A DNA stretch of 64,000 nucleotides from Paraburkholderia metrosideri (GTDB lineage: Bacteria; Pseudomonadota; Gammaproteobacteria; Burkholderiales; Burkholderiaceae), in the NCBI RefSeq assembly GCF_904848625.1, contig NZ_CAJHCP010000011.1, positions 1 to 64,000 on the forward strand. The letters are read 5' to 3'. Both the position numbers and the translations under genes were made by a program. Under the pieces are notes generated by a model. It was not told where the DNA came from and made no database searches. It saw nothing but the letters and a program-made list of their open reading frames with translations. Below are positions 24,417-33,043 of this stretch, piece by piece; position 1 is the first letter of the stretch, and every line of letters starts with the position of its first letter.

Positions 24417-25718
24417 ATGTCTAGTGCGACACACGCCACTTCCGCAGCGGAAGAATCCAAGGTCAAGACAGTTTTCCGTGTGGTCAGCGGTAACTTTCTT
24501 GAGATGTACGACTTCATGGTGTACGGCTACTACGCTTCGGCGATTGCGAAGACCTACTTCCCGAGTGGCAATGAATTCGCGTCGTTGATGCTGTCGCTGT
24601 CCGTGTTCGGCGCGGGCTTCCTGATGCGTCCACTCGGCGCGATCATTCTCGGCGCATACATCGACCATCACGGCCGGCGCAAAGGCCTGATCCTCACACT
24701 CGGCCTGATGGCGCTCGGCACGCTCACGGTCGCAGCCATTCCTGGTTACGCGACGATCGGCATACTTGCGCCGGTTCTCGTGCTGTTCGGGCGGCTGCTG
24801 CAGGGCTTCTCGGCCGGGGTCGAACTGGGCGGCGTGTCCGTGTATCTGTCGGAGATCGCGACCAAGGGCAACAAGGGCTTCTATTGCTCGTGGCAGTCGG
24901 GTAGCCAGCAGGTTGCAGTGGTGTTCGCCGCGCTGATCGGCGTGATGCTGAACAAGCTGTTGCCCGCCGACCAGATGTTCGCGTGGGGCTGGCGCGTGCC
25001 GTTCCTGATCGGCTGCCTGATCGTGCCGTTCCTGTTCCTGATTCGCCGTTCGCTGCAGGAAACCGAAGAGTTCAAGGCGCGCAAGCATCGTCCGAGCATG
25101 GGCGAGATCATGAAGTCGATGGCCGCGAACTGGGGCATCGTGCTGGGCGGCATGGGCATGGTCATCATGACCACGGTGTCGTTCTACATGATCACCGCGT
25201 ACACGCCGACCTTCGGCAAGGAAGTGCTGAAGCTGTCGTCGATCGACACGCTCGTCGTCACGGTCTGTGTCGGCCTGTCGAACCTGGTCTGGTTGCCGCT
25301 TGCGGGCGCGTTGTCGGACCGGATCGGGCGCCGTCCGGTTTTGCTGACCTTCACCATCCTCACTATCCTCACCGCGTATCCGGCGCTGCAATGGCTGGTC
25401 GGCGAGCCGTCGTTCGTGCGTCTGCTGGCGGTTCAGTTGTGGCTGTCGTTCCTGTACGGCAGCTATAACGGCGCGATGGTCGTGGCGCTGACCGAAGTGA
25501 TGCCGGTCGAAGTGCGTACGGCCGGTTTCTCGCTCGCGTATAGCCTTGCTACGACGATCGGCGGCTTCACGCCGGCGATCGCAACGTTGCTGATCCACGT
25601 CACCAATAACAAGGCGGCGCCGGGTCTGTTCCTTGGCGTGGCGGCGATTTGCGGGTTGATCGCAACGCTGGTGCTGTATCGCACGCCGGAAGCGCGCAAT
25701 CAGTATCGGGCGGCCTAG
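24417..25718 (+). CDS. MFS transporter, metabolite:H+ symporter family (citrate/tricarballylate type)
   Basis: 433 residues from the ATG at 24417 (MSSATHATSAAEESK). Twelve hydrophobic segments are visible. The sequence follows the enterobacterial CitA/TcuC proteins closely as I remember them: SGNFLEMYDFMVYGYYASAI, FGAGFLMRPLGAIILGAYID, DHHGRRKGLILTLGLM, LLQGFSAGVELGGVSVYLSE, GNKGFYCSWQSGSQQVAVV, and LTEVMPVEVRTAGFSLAYS. Such proteins import citrate or related tricarboxylates with protons. No citrate lyase or tricarballylate dehydrogenase gene adjoins, so the substrate is inferred from the family only. A strong terminator follows. Confidence 0.87.
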   Translation: MSSATHATSAAEESKVKTVFRVVSGNFLEMYDFMVYGYYASAIAKTYFPSGNEFASLMLSLSVFGAGFLMRPLGAIILGAYIDHHGRRKGLILTLGLMALGTLTVAAIPGYATIGILAPVLVLFGRLLQGFSAGVELGGVSVYLSEIATKGNKGFYCSWQSGSQQVAVVFAALIGVMLNKLLPADQMFAWGWRVPFLIGCLIVPFLFLIRRSLQETEEFKARKHRPSMGEIMKSMAANWGIVLGGMGMVIMTTVSFYMITAYTPTFGKEVLKLSSIDTLVVTVCVGLSNLVWLPLAGALSDRIGRRPVLLTFTILTILTAYPALQWLVGEPSFVRLLAVQLWLSFLYGSYNGAMVVALTEVMPVEVRTAGFSLAYSLATTIGGFTPAIATLLIHVTNNKAAPGLFLGVAAICGLIATLVLYRTPEARNQYRAA

Positions 25719-25760
25719 CGTCTGCAGGTGTCACGCTTCGGCGTTTGATCCGACAAACAA

Positions 25761-25793
25761 AAACCCCGTGTTCGTGAGAACGCGGGGTTTTTT
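25761..25793. terminator. Rho-independent terminator after the MFS gene
   Basis: AAACCCCGTGTTC (25761-25773), loop GTGA, GAACGCGGGGTTT (25778-25790) with one T-G pair, then more T residues. It is placed to stop the citA-like gene. Confidence 0.9.
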
Positions 25794-25999
25794 GTTGGTG
25801 TTGGGCGGTCATGCGGCATCTGCCCGTTCGTGGGCAAACGCAGGCCGTATCCATTCGCGGCAGCAAGCGTCGGTAAGGCGAGTTCAAAGCGACCAAACCA
25901 GCACGCGACGGCGAAGCGGATTTGACGCTTTCGAAGCGCCAGGCCTGGCGAAATCGCCGGAGCCGGGCGCCGCGCGTCACTGCTGGAAAGCCTGCTTGC

Positions 26000-27862
26000 T
26001 TAGCCCTCGCGCAACGCCTTCGCCACCGTATTCACCACCTCACCCCACGCGCCGGGCCGGGGTTGCCGAACCAGCGTCGCGCCCGGATACCACGGGCTAT
26101 CGGTATCGCGATCGAACCAGCGCCAGTCCGCGGCGAACGGCAGCATCAGCCATAGCGGTTTGCGCATCGCCCCGCTCAGATGGGCAATCGACGTGTCGAT
26201 CGACACGACCGCATCGAGCCGTTCGATGATCGCCGCCGTATCCGCGAAGTCACCGATGCGCGTGTCGAATCGGTGGATCGACGCCGCGCGCGGATGCGCG
26301 TCCAGTGCCGAGCGTTCTTCCGCGCTCAACGCGGGCTGCAGCACGATCCAGTCGATTCCGTCGAGCGCGAAGAGCGGATCGAGTTCGGCGAGCGGCATCG
26401 AACGGGTTTCGTTCTGCTGCACGCGTCCCGACCACGCAATGCCGATTTTGCGTTTAGCCTGGCCGCCGAGCGAGCCGCGCCATTTGCGCCCATAAGCCGG
26501 TGGCACGCTGAGATACGGCGTGCGCGACGGAATCGTGTCGAACGTCGTGCCGAGCGCGAGCGGCAAGCTCAACAACGGGCATTGCAGATCGGCGGCAGGG
26601 CGCGGCGCGCGTTGCGCGATCAGCGTGACGCGCCACGCCTGCGCGGCGGGCGCGAGCAACGGCAGCAATGACGGCTGCACTTCGAGCACGACGCGCGCGG
26701 CCCGTTGCGCGGCCAGCGGGACGAAACGCACGAACTGCAGCGTATCGCCGAAGCCCTGTTCGGCATGGATCAGCAACGTGCGCTGTTCGATCGGCTCGCC
26801 GTGCCAGCGCGGCAAGGTCTGGATGACCGGTTGCGCCATCGCCTGCAAACGCCATTCGTATTCCGGCAGCCCGCGCGCGAAATTGCGCTGCGCGAGCCAC
26901 GCGAGCGCGCGGTTCATGTGAGCTGACGCGAGATCGGGGCGCAGCCGCAGCGCCTGATCGAAGGCACGCACGGCGGGTGCGTGTGCGCCCAGCGCCTGGT
27001 GCGCGCTGCCGAGACTCAACCAGGCAAGCGCGAATTGCGGATCGAGACCGACCGCGCGCTCCAGATACGGCAACGCTTGCGCGTGGTGTCCGAGCGACGC
27101 GAGTGCATTGCCCATCCCGAAGATCGCGGGCGGCAGATTGGGCTGTAATGCGAGCGATTGCCCGAACGACACAACCGCTTCCGCATGCCGACCGGTTGCG
27201 TCGAACGTATTGGCGAGGTTGAAGTGCGCGGCGACGAAGCGCGGCTCAGCGGCCAGCGCCGCCTGGAAGCACGGTATCGCTTCATCTGCGCGCCCCAACG
27301 CATTCAGCGACATGCCCATGTTGTTCAGCGCGCCTGCGTGCCCCGGGCGCAGTTCGAGCGCGCGCCGGAACGACGTAATCGCTTCCGCGTGACGTCCGAG
27401 TGCGTGCAGTGCGTTACCCAGGTTGTTGTGCGACGACGCGTCGTCAGGTTGCAGGCGCAGCGATTTCTCGAACGAGTCGGCCGCGTCTTCGTGACGGCCC
27501 ACCGACGCATACGCGTTGCCGAGGTTGTAATGCGCCATCGGAAACGTCGGCGCGAGCGTCAGCGCGTTGCGGAATTGTTCGATGGCGTCGTCGATCTGGC
27601 CCAGCGCTTTCAGCGCGTTGCCCAGATTCAGTTGCAGCGCGGCATCTTCGGGACGCAGGTTCACCGCGCGCCGCACGAGGGCGGCGGCTTCGGCGTGCTG
27701 GCCCTGCTGGTGGCGCAGGACGCCCAGCAGATGCAACGCATCGACGTGCACTGGATTGTCGTCGAGCGTTGCGCGGTAGCCGCGTTCGGCGTCGTCGAGG
27801 CGGCCGTCACGATGCGCCGCAAAAGCGCGGTCAAATACTTGTTGCATGACGGGGGCTGGCAT
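26000..27862 (-). CDS. Tetratricopeptide-repeat protein with GT9-like C-terminal domain
   Basis: About 620 residues from the ATG at 27860-27862 (MPAPVMQQVFDRAFAAH); the ATG 15 nt further in (27847) is equally possible. The open frame extends upstream into the divergent monooxygenase gene and is not coding there. Residues 10 to about 370 are roughly ten TPR repeats of 34 residues with the usual A-x-x-x-F-x-x-A-L core. The C-terminal 250 residues resemble ADP-heptose-type (GT9/GT41-like) glycosyltransferases: HAEQGFGDTLQFVRFVPLAA, IGIAWSGRVQQNETRSMPL, and VVSIDTSIAHLSGAMRKPLW. Such proteins may glycosylate proteins or surface polymers. The acceptor is unknown. Confidence 0.82.
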   Translation of the reverse strand: MPAPVMQQVFDRAFAAHRDGRLDDAERGYRATLDDNPVHVDALHLLGVLRHQQGQHAEAAALVRRAVNLRPEDAALQLNLGNALKALGQIDDAIEQFRNALTLAPTFPMAHYNLGNAYASVGRHEDAADSFEKSLRLQPDDASSHNNLGNALHALGRHAEAITSFRRALELRPGHAGALNNMGMSLNALGRADEAIPCFQAALAAEPRFVAAHFNLANTFDATGRHAEAVVSFGQSLALQPNLPPAIFGMGNALASLGHHAQALPYLERAVGLDPQFALAWLSLGSAHQALGAHAPAVRAFDQALRLRPDLASAHMNRALAWLAQRNFARGLPEYEWRLQAMAQPVIQTLPRWHGEPIEQRTLLIHAEQGFGDTLQFVRFVPLAAQRAARVVLEVQPSLLPLLAPAAQAWRVTLIAQRAPRPAADLQCPLLSLPLALGTTFDTIPSRTPYLSVPPAYGRKWRGSLGGQAKRKIGIAWSGRVQQNETRSMPLAELDPLFALDGIDWIVLQPALSAEERSALDAHPRAASIHRFDTRIGDFADTAAIIERLDAVVSIDTSIAHLSGAMRKPLWLMLPFAADWRWFDRDTDSPWYPGATLVRQPRPGAWGEVVNTVAKALREG

Positions 27863-28030
27863 TTGGGTGAGGCAGAGGCCGCATTTTCCCACACTCGGTG
27901 AGGGGCGCCCGGATTTGGGCTCGCACGGCGGGGCGCTAACGGCCCGAAAGCCTTGCCAATGATGCAGCGCAACCTTGACCCCGTATTCGTCGGCGTACAC
28001 TAGAGCGCACTGTGTCTGCCGGAGTTCCGC

Positions 28031-29755
28031 ATGGACGCTGCTGCAACCGGTGCGTCGCCAGTGCTGATCGTCGGGGCCGGTCCCACCGGACTTGCCGCGG
28101 CGATGAGTCTGGCGCGCGCTCATATTCCCGTGCGCCTGATCGATAAGGCGCCGCAACCGAACCCCTGTTCGCGCGCCATCGGCATCCAGGCGCGCACCCT
28201 TGAGCTCCTCGAACAGCATCGGCTGATCGAGCCGTTTCTCGAACTCGGTCATCGCGCGCGCATCGCCAATCTGTTTTCGAACGGCATGCGCCTCGCGCAA
28301 CTCGATTTCGATCCGCTGCACACGCGCTATCCGTATCTGCTGTTTCTCGATCAGTCGGTGACCGAGCGCTTGCTTACCGAGCATCTCGCCACGCTAGGCG
28401 TGACAGTTGAGCGGGGCGTCGAGCTGACCATGTTCTCGCAGGGTGCCGCGAGCATTCAGGCGACGTTGCGCCGCGCGGACGGTCATACCGAGACCATGCG
28501 TCCGTCGTACCTGATCGCCGCCGATGGCGCGCATAGTGCGATCCGTCATCGGCTGGGGCTGAGCTTCGAGGGGAAGACGTTCGAGCAGACTTTCCTGCTT
28601 GCCGATCTGCACGCCGAAACCGACTGGCCGGAAGACGAGTTCCATATTTTCGCGTCGGCCGAGGGGCTGGTGGCGCTGTTTCCGATGGGACATGGCCGGC
28701 ATCGGCTGATCGCCGATCATGCGGTCGAACCGGCCGCCGTGGCTGCGCCGCCGACGCCTGCGGTGCTCGGCGAACCGCCGCTCGATCAGGTGCCGCCGCC
28801 GTCGCTGGAACAATGCAAGGCGTTGATCGCGCGGCGCGTGCGTGAACGGGTCGATGTGTCGGATCTCGCGTGGTCATCGTATTTCCATCTGAATAGCCGG
28901 ATGGTCGACAGGCTGCGCGTGGGCCGTATTTTCCTCGCCGGCGATGCTGCGCATGTTCACAGCCCGGCGGGCGCGCAAGGGATGAACACCGGCATTCAGG
29001 AAGCGTTCAATCTCGGCTGGAAACTGGCGCTAGTGCTGAACGGCGCGGCGCCGGACCGGCTGCTCGATACGTATCACATGGAGCGGCATCCCATTGAGCG
29101 TGACGTGTTGCGGCAGACCGGCTTCATCACGCAGATGGCCGAGGCCGATCACGGTCCGCTCAAGCTGCTGCGTGAGCGTGTGATGCCGGTCCTGGCCGCA
29201 TTAGGGCCGCTGCGCGACGCCGCGCGCCTGACCATCAGCGAATTGTCGATTCAATACCGACGCAGTCCATTGACGCTCGAACGGGTACTCGACGGCGGTC
29301 CACGCGCCGGCGAACGCGCGCCGGATGCGCTGGTGCACGTCGTGGACGGGCCGCTGGGCCGCGCGCCGGGTGTCGGCTGCCTGTTTGATCTGCACGACCC
29401 GGCGTTTTTCTCGCTGTTTTTGCTGGTGCCGCCGTTGCCGGTAGACGACACGCCACTCGATCCAGCCGCCAAACATGCGCCGCCATCGGACCCGGAACTG
29501 GAGCGGCTCACAGCTGAGGTCGAACGATTGCTGCCGGGCGCCGTGCGAATCTGGCGCATCACCGATACGACCGGCGATGGCGGCCCGGCACTGTCCGAGT
29601 CGTATGGACGCACGCGGCCGTCGTTCTATCTCGTGCGCCCGGATGGGTATATCAGCGCGCGAGGGCGCACGGGGTCGGACTTGCACGGCCTGTTGCGGCA
29701 TTGCGAGGCGTGGTTCGCGGTGGGCGGCGAGATACCGGAGCAGGCTGCGCTTTGA
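28031..29755 (+). CDS. FAD-dependent monooxygenase (PheA/TfdB family)
   Basis: 574 residues. The FAD/NAD(P)H-dependent aromatic hydroxylase motifs are all present: VLIVGAGPTGLAAAMSLARA (dinucleotide fold, residues 13-32), the YLIAADGAHSAIRHRLGL DG motif near 170, and FLAGDAAHVHSPAGAQGMNT with the second FAD contact near 302. The next helix, AFNLGWKLALVLNGAAPDRL, is standard for this group. The C-terminal ~150 residues form the thioredoxin-like domain seen in phenol and chlorophenol hydroxylases. It probably adds one oxygen to an aromatic ring, but no ring-cleavage genes are next to it, so the substrate is unknown. It is transcribed away from the TPR gene. Confidence 0.88.
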   Translation: MDAAATGASPVLIVGAGPTGLAAAMSLARAHIPVRLIDKAPQPNPCSRAIGIQARTLELLEQHRLIEPFLELGHRARIANLFSNGMRLAQLDFDPLHTRYPYLLFLDQSVTERLLTEHLATLGVTVERGVELTMFSQGAASIQATLRRADGHTETMRPSYLIAADGAHSAIRHRLGLSFEGKTFEQTFLLADLHAETDWPEDEFHIFASAEGLVALFPMGHGRHRLIADHAVEPAAVAAPPTPAVLGEPPLDQVPPPSLEQCKALIARRVRERVDVSDLAWSSYFHLNSRMVDRLRVGRIFLAGDAAHVHSPAGAQGMNTGIQEAFNLGWKLALVLNGAAPDRLLDTYHMERHPIERDVLRQTGFITQMAEADHGPLKLLRERVMPVLAALGPLRDAARLTISELSIQYRRSPLTLERVLDGGPRAGERAPDALVHVVDGPLGRAPGVGCLFDLHDPAFFSLFLLVPPLPVDDTPLDPAAKHAPPSDPELERLTAEVERLLPGAVRIWRITDTTGDGGPALSESYGRTRPSFYLVRPDGYISARGRTGSDLHGLLRHCEAWFAVGGEIPEQAAL

Positions 29756-29786
29756 CGTGACGCGCAGCCTGAAACGGCACGGTGTC

Positions 29787-30038
29787 TTACGCCGTCGACG
29801 GCGCGGCGGGCATCAACTGTTCGCGATGTTCGACAAGCGCCTCCTTGACGAATGCGGACATCGCCACGCCGTTCTCCTCGGGTTCATCCAGCGCCGCCAG
29901 CAGCGCGCGCCGCATCCGCGGCTCCCAGAAACGACGGATATGATCGGCCACGCCCGCCAGCGCTTCGTCCCGGTCCGGCATCGAATCGAAGAAGTCACCG
30001 ATCCGGTTCGCCATGTCGATCAGATTCTGATTGTCCAT
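29787..30038 (-). CDS. fdsD: Formate dehydrogenase delta subunit
   Basis: 83 residues. FdsD is a small subunit needed for full assembly or activity of soluble NAD-dependent formate dehydrogenases. The sequence MDNQNLIDMANRIGDFFDSM, then the later HIRRFWEPRMRRALLAAL, is the normal family pattern. It is the last gene of the fds operon, 16 bp after fdsA. In Cupriavidus necator an FdhD-type gene (fdsC) lies between fdsA and fdsD; there is no room for it here. Confidence 0.9.
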   Translation of the reverse strand: MDNQNLIDMANRIGDFFDSMPDRDEALAGVADHIRRFWEPRMRRALLAALDEPEENGVAMSAFVKEALVEHREQLMPAAPSTA

Positions 30039-30054
30039 GCGCTATCTCACTTTC

Positions 30055-33030
30055 TCACTTGTCCGAGCCGGAGTTGGCCAACTCGCGTTGCTTCAACAGA
30101 TCGAGTTGCTCGCTGTTAAAGCGCGAGTAGTCTTTCTGCCATTGCGACGGCTGTTCGACCGGCATCACCTGCACGGCGGTCACCTTGTATTCAGGGCAAT
30201 TGGTGGCCCAATCCGAACTGTCGGTGGTGATCACGTTCGCGCCCGATTCCGGGAAGTGGAAGGTCGTGTAGACCACACCCGGCTGCATCCGCTCGGTCAC
30301 TTTCGCGCGCAACACCGTTTGTCCCGCGCGTGATTCGATGCCGACCCAGTCGTCCGTCTTGATGCCGCGCTCCTCGGCATCGTGTGGATGCACTTCGAGC
30401 CGGTCTTCGTCATGCCAGCGGGAGTTCTCCGTACGACGCGTTTGCGCGCCCACGTTGTATTGCGACAGGATGCGGCCGGTGGTCAGCAGGAGCGGGAATT
30501 TACGCGTGACCTTCTCCGGCGTGGCGATGAACTTCGTAATCACGAATTTGCCCTTGCCGCGCACGAAGCTGTCGATGTGCATGGTCGGCGTGCCGTCCGG
30601 CGCGCTTTCGTTGCACGGCCATTGAATGCTGCCGAGCTCTTCCAGCCGGCGATAGGACACGCCGTGGAAGGTCGGCGTGAGACGCGCGATCTCGTCCATG
30701 ATCTGCGACGGATGCGTGTAGTCCATCTCATAGCCGAGCGCGCGGGAGAGCATCACGGTGACTTCCCAGTCGGCGTAACCGGGCACCGGCGGCATCACTT
30801 TGCGCACGCGCGAAATGCGGCGCTCGGCGTTGGTGAAGGTGCCGTCCTTTTCGAGGAACGACGAACCCGGTAGCAGCACATGCGCGTATTTGGCCGTCTC
30901 GTTCAGAAAAATGTCCTGCACGACGATGCATTCCATCGACGACAACGCCGCCGATACATGATGCGTATTCGGGTCCGACTGCACGATGTCCTCGCCCTGG
31001 CAATACAGGCCCTTGAAGGAACCGTGCACGGCGGCGTCGAACATGTTCGGAATACGCAATCCGGGTTCCGGTTGCAGCGTGACGTTCCACGCTTCTTCGA
31101 ACAGCGTGCGCGTGACCGTGTCGCTGATATGCCGGTAGCCGGGCAGTTCGTGCGGGAATGAGCCCATGTCGCACGAACCCTGCACGTTGTTCTGACCGCG
31201 CAGCGGATTCACGCCGACCCCTTCGCGGCCGATGTTGCCGGTGGCCATCGCGAGGTTCGCGATGCCCATCACCATCGTCGAGCCTTGCGCGTGTTCGGTG
31301 ACGCCGAGACCGTAATAGATAGCGGCGTTGCCGCCGGTTGCATAGATGCGGGCGGCTTCGCGAACCTGTTGGGCAGGCACGCCCGTCAACGATTCCGTGG
31401 ATTCCGGCGCATTCTCAGGCAGCGCGACGAAAGCGCGCCATTGCTCGAACGCACGCGCCTCACAGCGCTCAGCGATGAACGCCTCGTTCAGCAGGCCTTC
31501 GGTCACGATCACATGCGCGAGCGCATTGACGATGGCGACGTTGGTGCCGGGCCGCAATTGCAGATGATGCGAGGCCTTCACATGCGGCGTATCGACAATA
31601 TCGATTTTGCGCGGATCGACGACGATCAGCTTCGCGCCTTCGCGCACCCGACGCTTCAGGCGCGAGCCGAACACCGGGTGGCCATCGGTCGGATTCGCGC
31701 CGATCACCATGATGACGTCGGCTTTGTCGACCGACGCGAAAGTCTGCGTGCCCGCCGATTCGCCTAACGTGGCCTTCAGGCCGTAGCCGGTCGGCGAGTG
31801 GCACACGCGTGCGCAGGTGTCGACGTTGTTGTTGCCGAACGCGGCGCGCACGAGTTTTTGCACGAGGTACGTTTCTTCGTTCGTGCAACGTGACGACGTA
31901 ATGCCGCCGATCGAATCGCGGCCATGTTTCGCCTGGATTCTGCGGAATTCCGACGCCGCATAAGTGAGCGCTTCGTCCCAACTGACTTCGCGCCACGGGT
32001 CGGTGATTTTCGCGCGGATCATCGGCTTCGTAATGCGGTCTTTGTGCGTGGCATAGCCCCATGCAAAGCGGCCCTTCACGCACGCGTGTCCTTCGTTAGC
32101 CTGGCCGTTTTTGTGCGGCACCATCCGCACGACCTGGTTGCCCTTCATCTCCGCCTTGAACGAGCAGCCGACCCCGCAATAAGCGCACGTCGTGACCACC
32201 GAATGTTCGGCCTGTCCGAGTTTGATGACCGACTTCTCCTGCAAGGTCGCGGTCGGGCAGGCGGCGACGCACGCGCCGCACGACACACATTCCGACTCCA
32301 TGAACGGCTGGTTGGCACTCGCCGCGACACGCGATTCGAAACCGCGTCCGGCGATGGTCAACGCGAACGTCCCTTGGGTTTCCTCGCACGCGCGCACGCA
32401 GCGATTGCAGACGATGCATTTCGACGGGTCATACGTGAAGTACGGATTCGACTCGTCCTTCTTGTCCTTCAGATGATTCGCGCCGTCGAAACCGTAGCGC
32501 ACTTCGCGCAGGCCGGTCACGCCAGCCATGTCCTGCAATTCGCAGTCGCCGTTGGCGGGGCAGGTGAGGCAGTCGAGCGGATGGTCGGAAATGTACAGCT
32601 CCATCACGTTTCGGCGCAGTGATTGCAGACGATCCGTTTGCGTGCGGACTTTCATACCCGCTTCGACCGGCGTCGTGCACGACGCCGGATAACCGCGCTT
32701 GCCTTCGATTTCGACGAGACACAGACGGCATGAGCCGAACGGTTCGAGCGAATCGGTCGCGCAGAGTTTGGGTACGTTCACGCCGGCTTCGACGGCGGCG
32801 CGCATCACAGAGGTGCCGGCGGGAACGGTGACGGCCTGGCCGTCGATTTCAAGCGTGACGTCGAGGTCGGCGTGGCGTTCGGGTGTGCCGTAGTCGGTGT
32901 CGTCGAAAAAGGAGCGCGGCGCACGTGGTTGCGCCAGTGCCTGTGATTTGCACGCGCAGTTGCCTGAGCCGCAGCCGCCTGCACCGGCACCAGCACCAGC
33001 ACCAGCAGAAGAATTGATCGCATCGGACAT
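30055..33030 (-). CDS. fdsA: NAD-dependent formate dehydrogenase alpha subunit
   Basis: 991 residues; the catalytic subunit that oxidises formate to CO2. The start is followed by a Gly/Ala repeat and a Cys-rich patch (GGCGSGNCACKS). Next come a [2Fe-2S] ferredoxin domain (GSCRLCLVEIEGKRGYPASC), a His-Cys3 cluster (DHPLDCLTCPANGDCELQ), two [4Fe-4S] sets (CIVCNRCVRACEE and CVSCGACVAACP) and the N-terminal cluster of the molybdopterin domain (CAYCGVGC). The bis-MGD domain holds NVDTCARVCHSPTGYGL, in which Cys rather than selenocysteine is the metal ligand, and VIGANPTDGHPVFGSRLK. It lies 13 bp after fdsB, with fdsD 16 bp downstream. Confidence 0.96.
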   Translation of the reverse strand: MSDAINSSAGAGAGAGAGGCGSGNCACKSQALAQPRAPRSFFDDTDYGTPERHADLDVTLEIDGQAVTVPAGTSVMRAAVEAGVNVPKLCATDSLEPFGSCRLCLVEIEGKRGYPASCTTPVEAGMKVRTQTDRLQSLRRNVMELYISDHPLDCLTCPANGDCELQDMAGVTGLREVRYGFDGANHLKDKKDESNPYFTYDPSKCIVCNRCVRACEETQGTFALTIAGRGFESRVAASANQPFMESECVSCGACVAACPTATLQEKSVIKLGQAEHSVVTTCAYCGVGCSFKAEMKGNQVVRMVPHKNGQANEGHACVKGRFAWGYATHKDRITKPMIRAKITDPWREVSWDEALTYAASEFRRIQAKHGRDSIGGITSSRCTNEETYLVQKLVRAAFGNNNVDTCARVCHSPTGYGLKATLGESAGTQTFASVDKADVIMVIGANPTDGHPVFGSRLKRRVREGAKLIVVDPRKIDIVDTPHVKASHHLQLRPGTNVAIVNALAHVIVTEGLLNEAFIAERCEARAFEQWRAFVALPENAPESTESLTGVPAQQVREAARIYATGGNAAIYYGLGVTEHAQGSTMVMGIANLAMATGNIGREGVGVNPLRGQNNVQGSCDMGSFPHELPGYRHISDTVTRTLFEEAWNVTLQPEPGLRIPNMFDAAVHGSFKGLYCQGEDIVQSDPNTHHVSAALSSMECIVVQDIFLNETAKYAHVLLPGSSFLEKDGTFTNAERRISRVRKVMPPVPGYADWEVTVMLSRALGYEMDYTHPSQIMDEIARLTPTFHGVSYRRLEELGSIQWPCNESAPDGTPTMHIDSFVRGKGKFVITKFIATPEKVTRKFPLLLTTGRILSQYNVGAQTRRTENSRWHDEDRLEVHPHDAEERGIKTDDWVGIESRAGQTVLRAKVTERMQPGVVYTTFHFPESGANVITTDSSDWATNCPEYKVTAVQVMPVEQPSQWQKDYSRFNSEQLDLLKQRELANSGSDK
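32981..33007. repeat. 6-bp microsatellite in the 5' end of fdsA
   Basis: On the plus strand a CACCAG-type hexamer is repeated about four times, encoding the GAGAGAGAG stretch at FdsA residues 10-18. Changes in copy number would stay in frame. Confidence 0.75.
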
Positions 33031-33043
33031 GGGGGCTCCTGGG

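Noticed and set aside
27863..28384. N-terminal extension of the TPR protein
   Set aside because: It would overlap the start of the divergent monooxygenase gene by about 350 bp and carries no TPR or signal sequence; the natural start is at 27862 or 27847.
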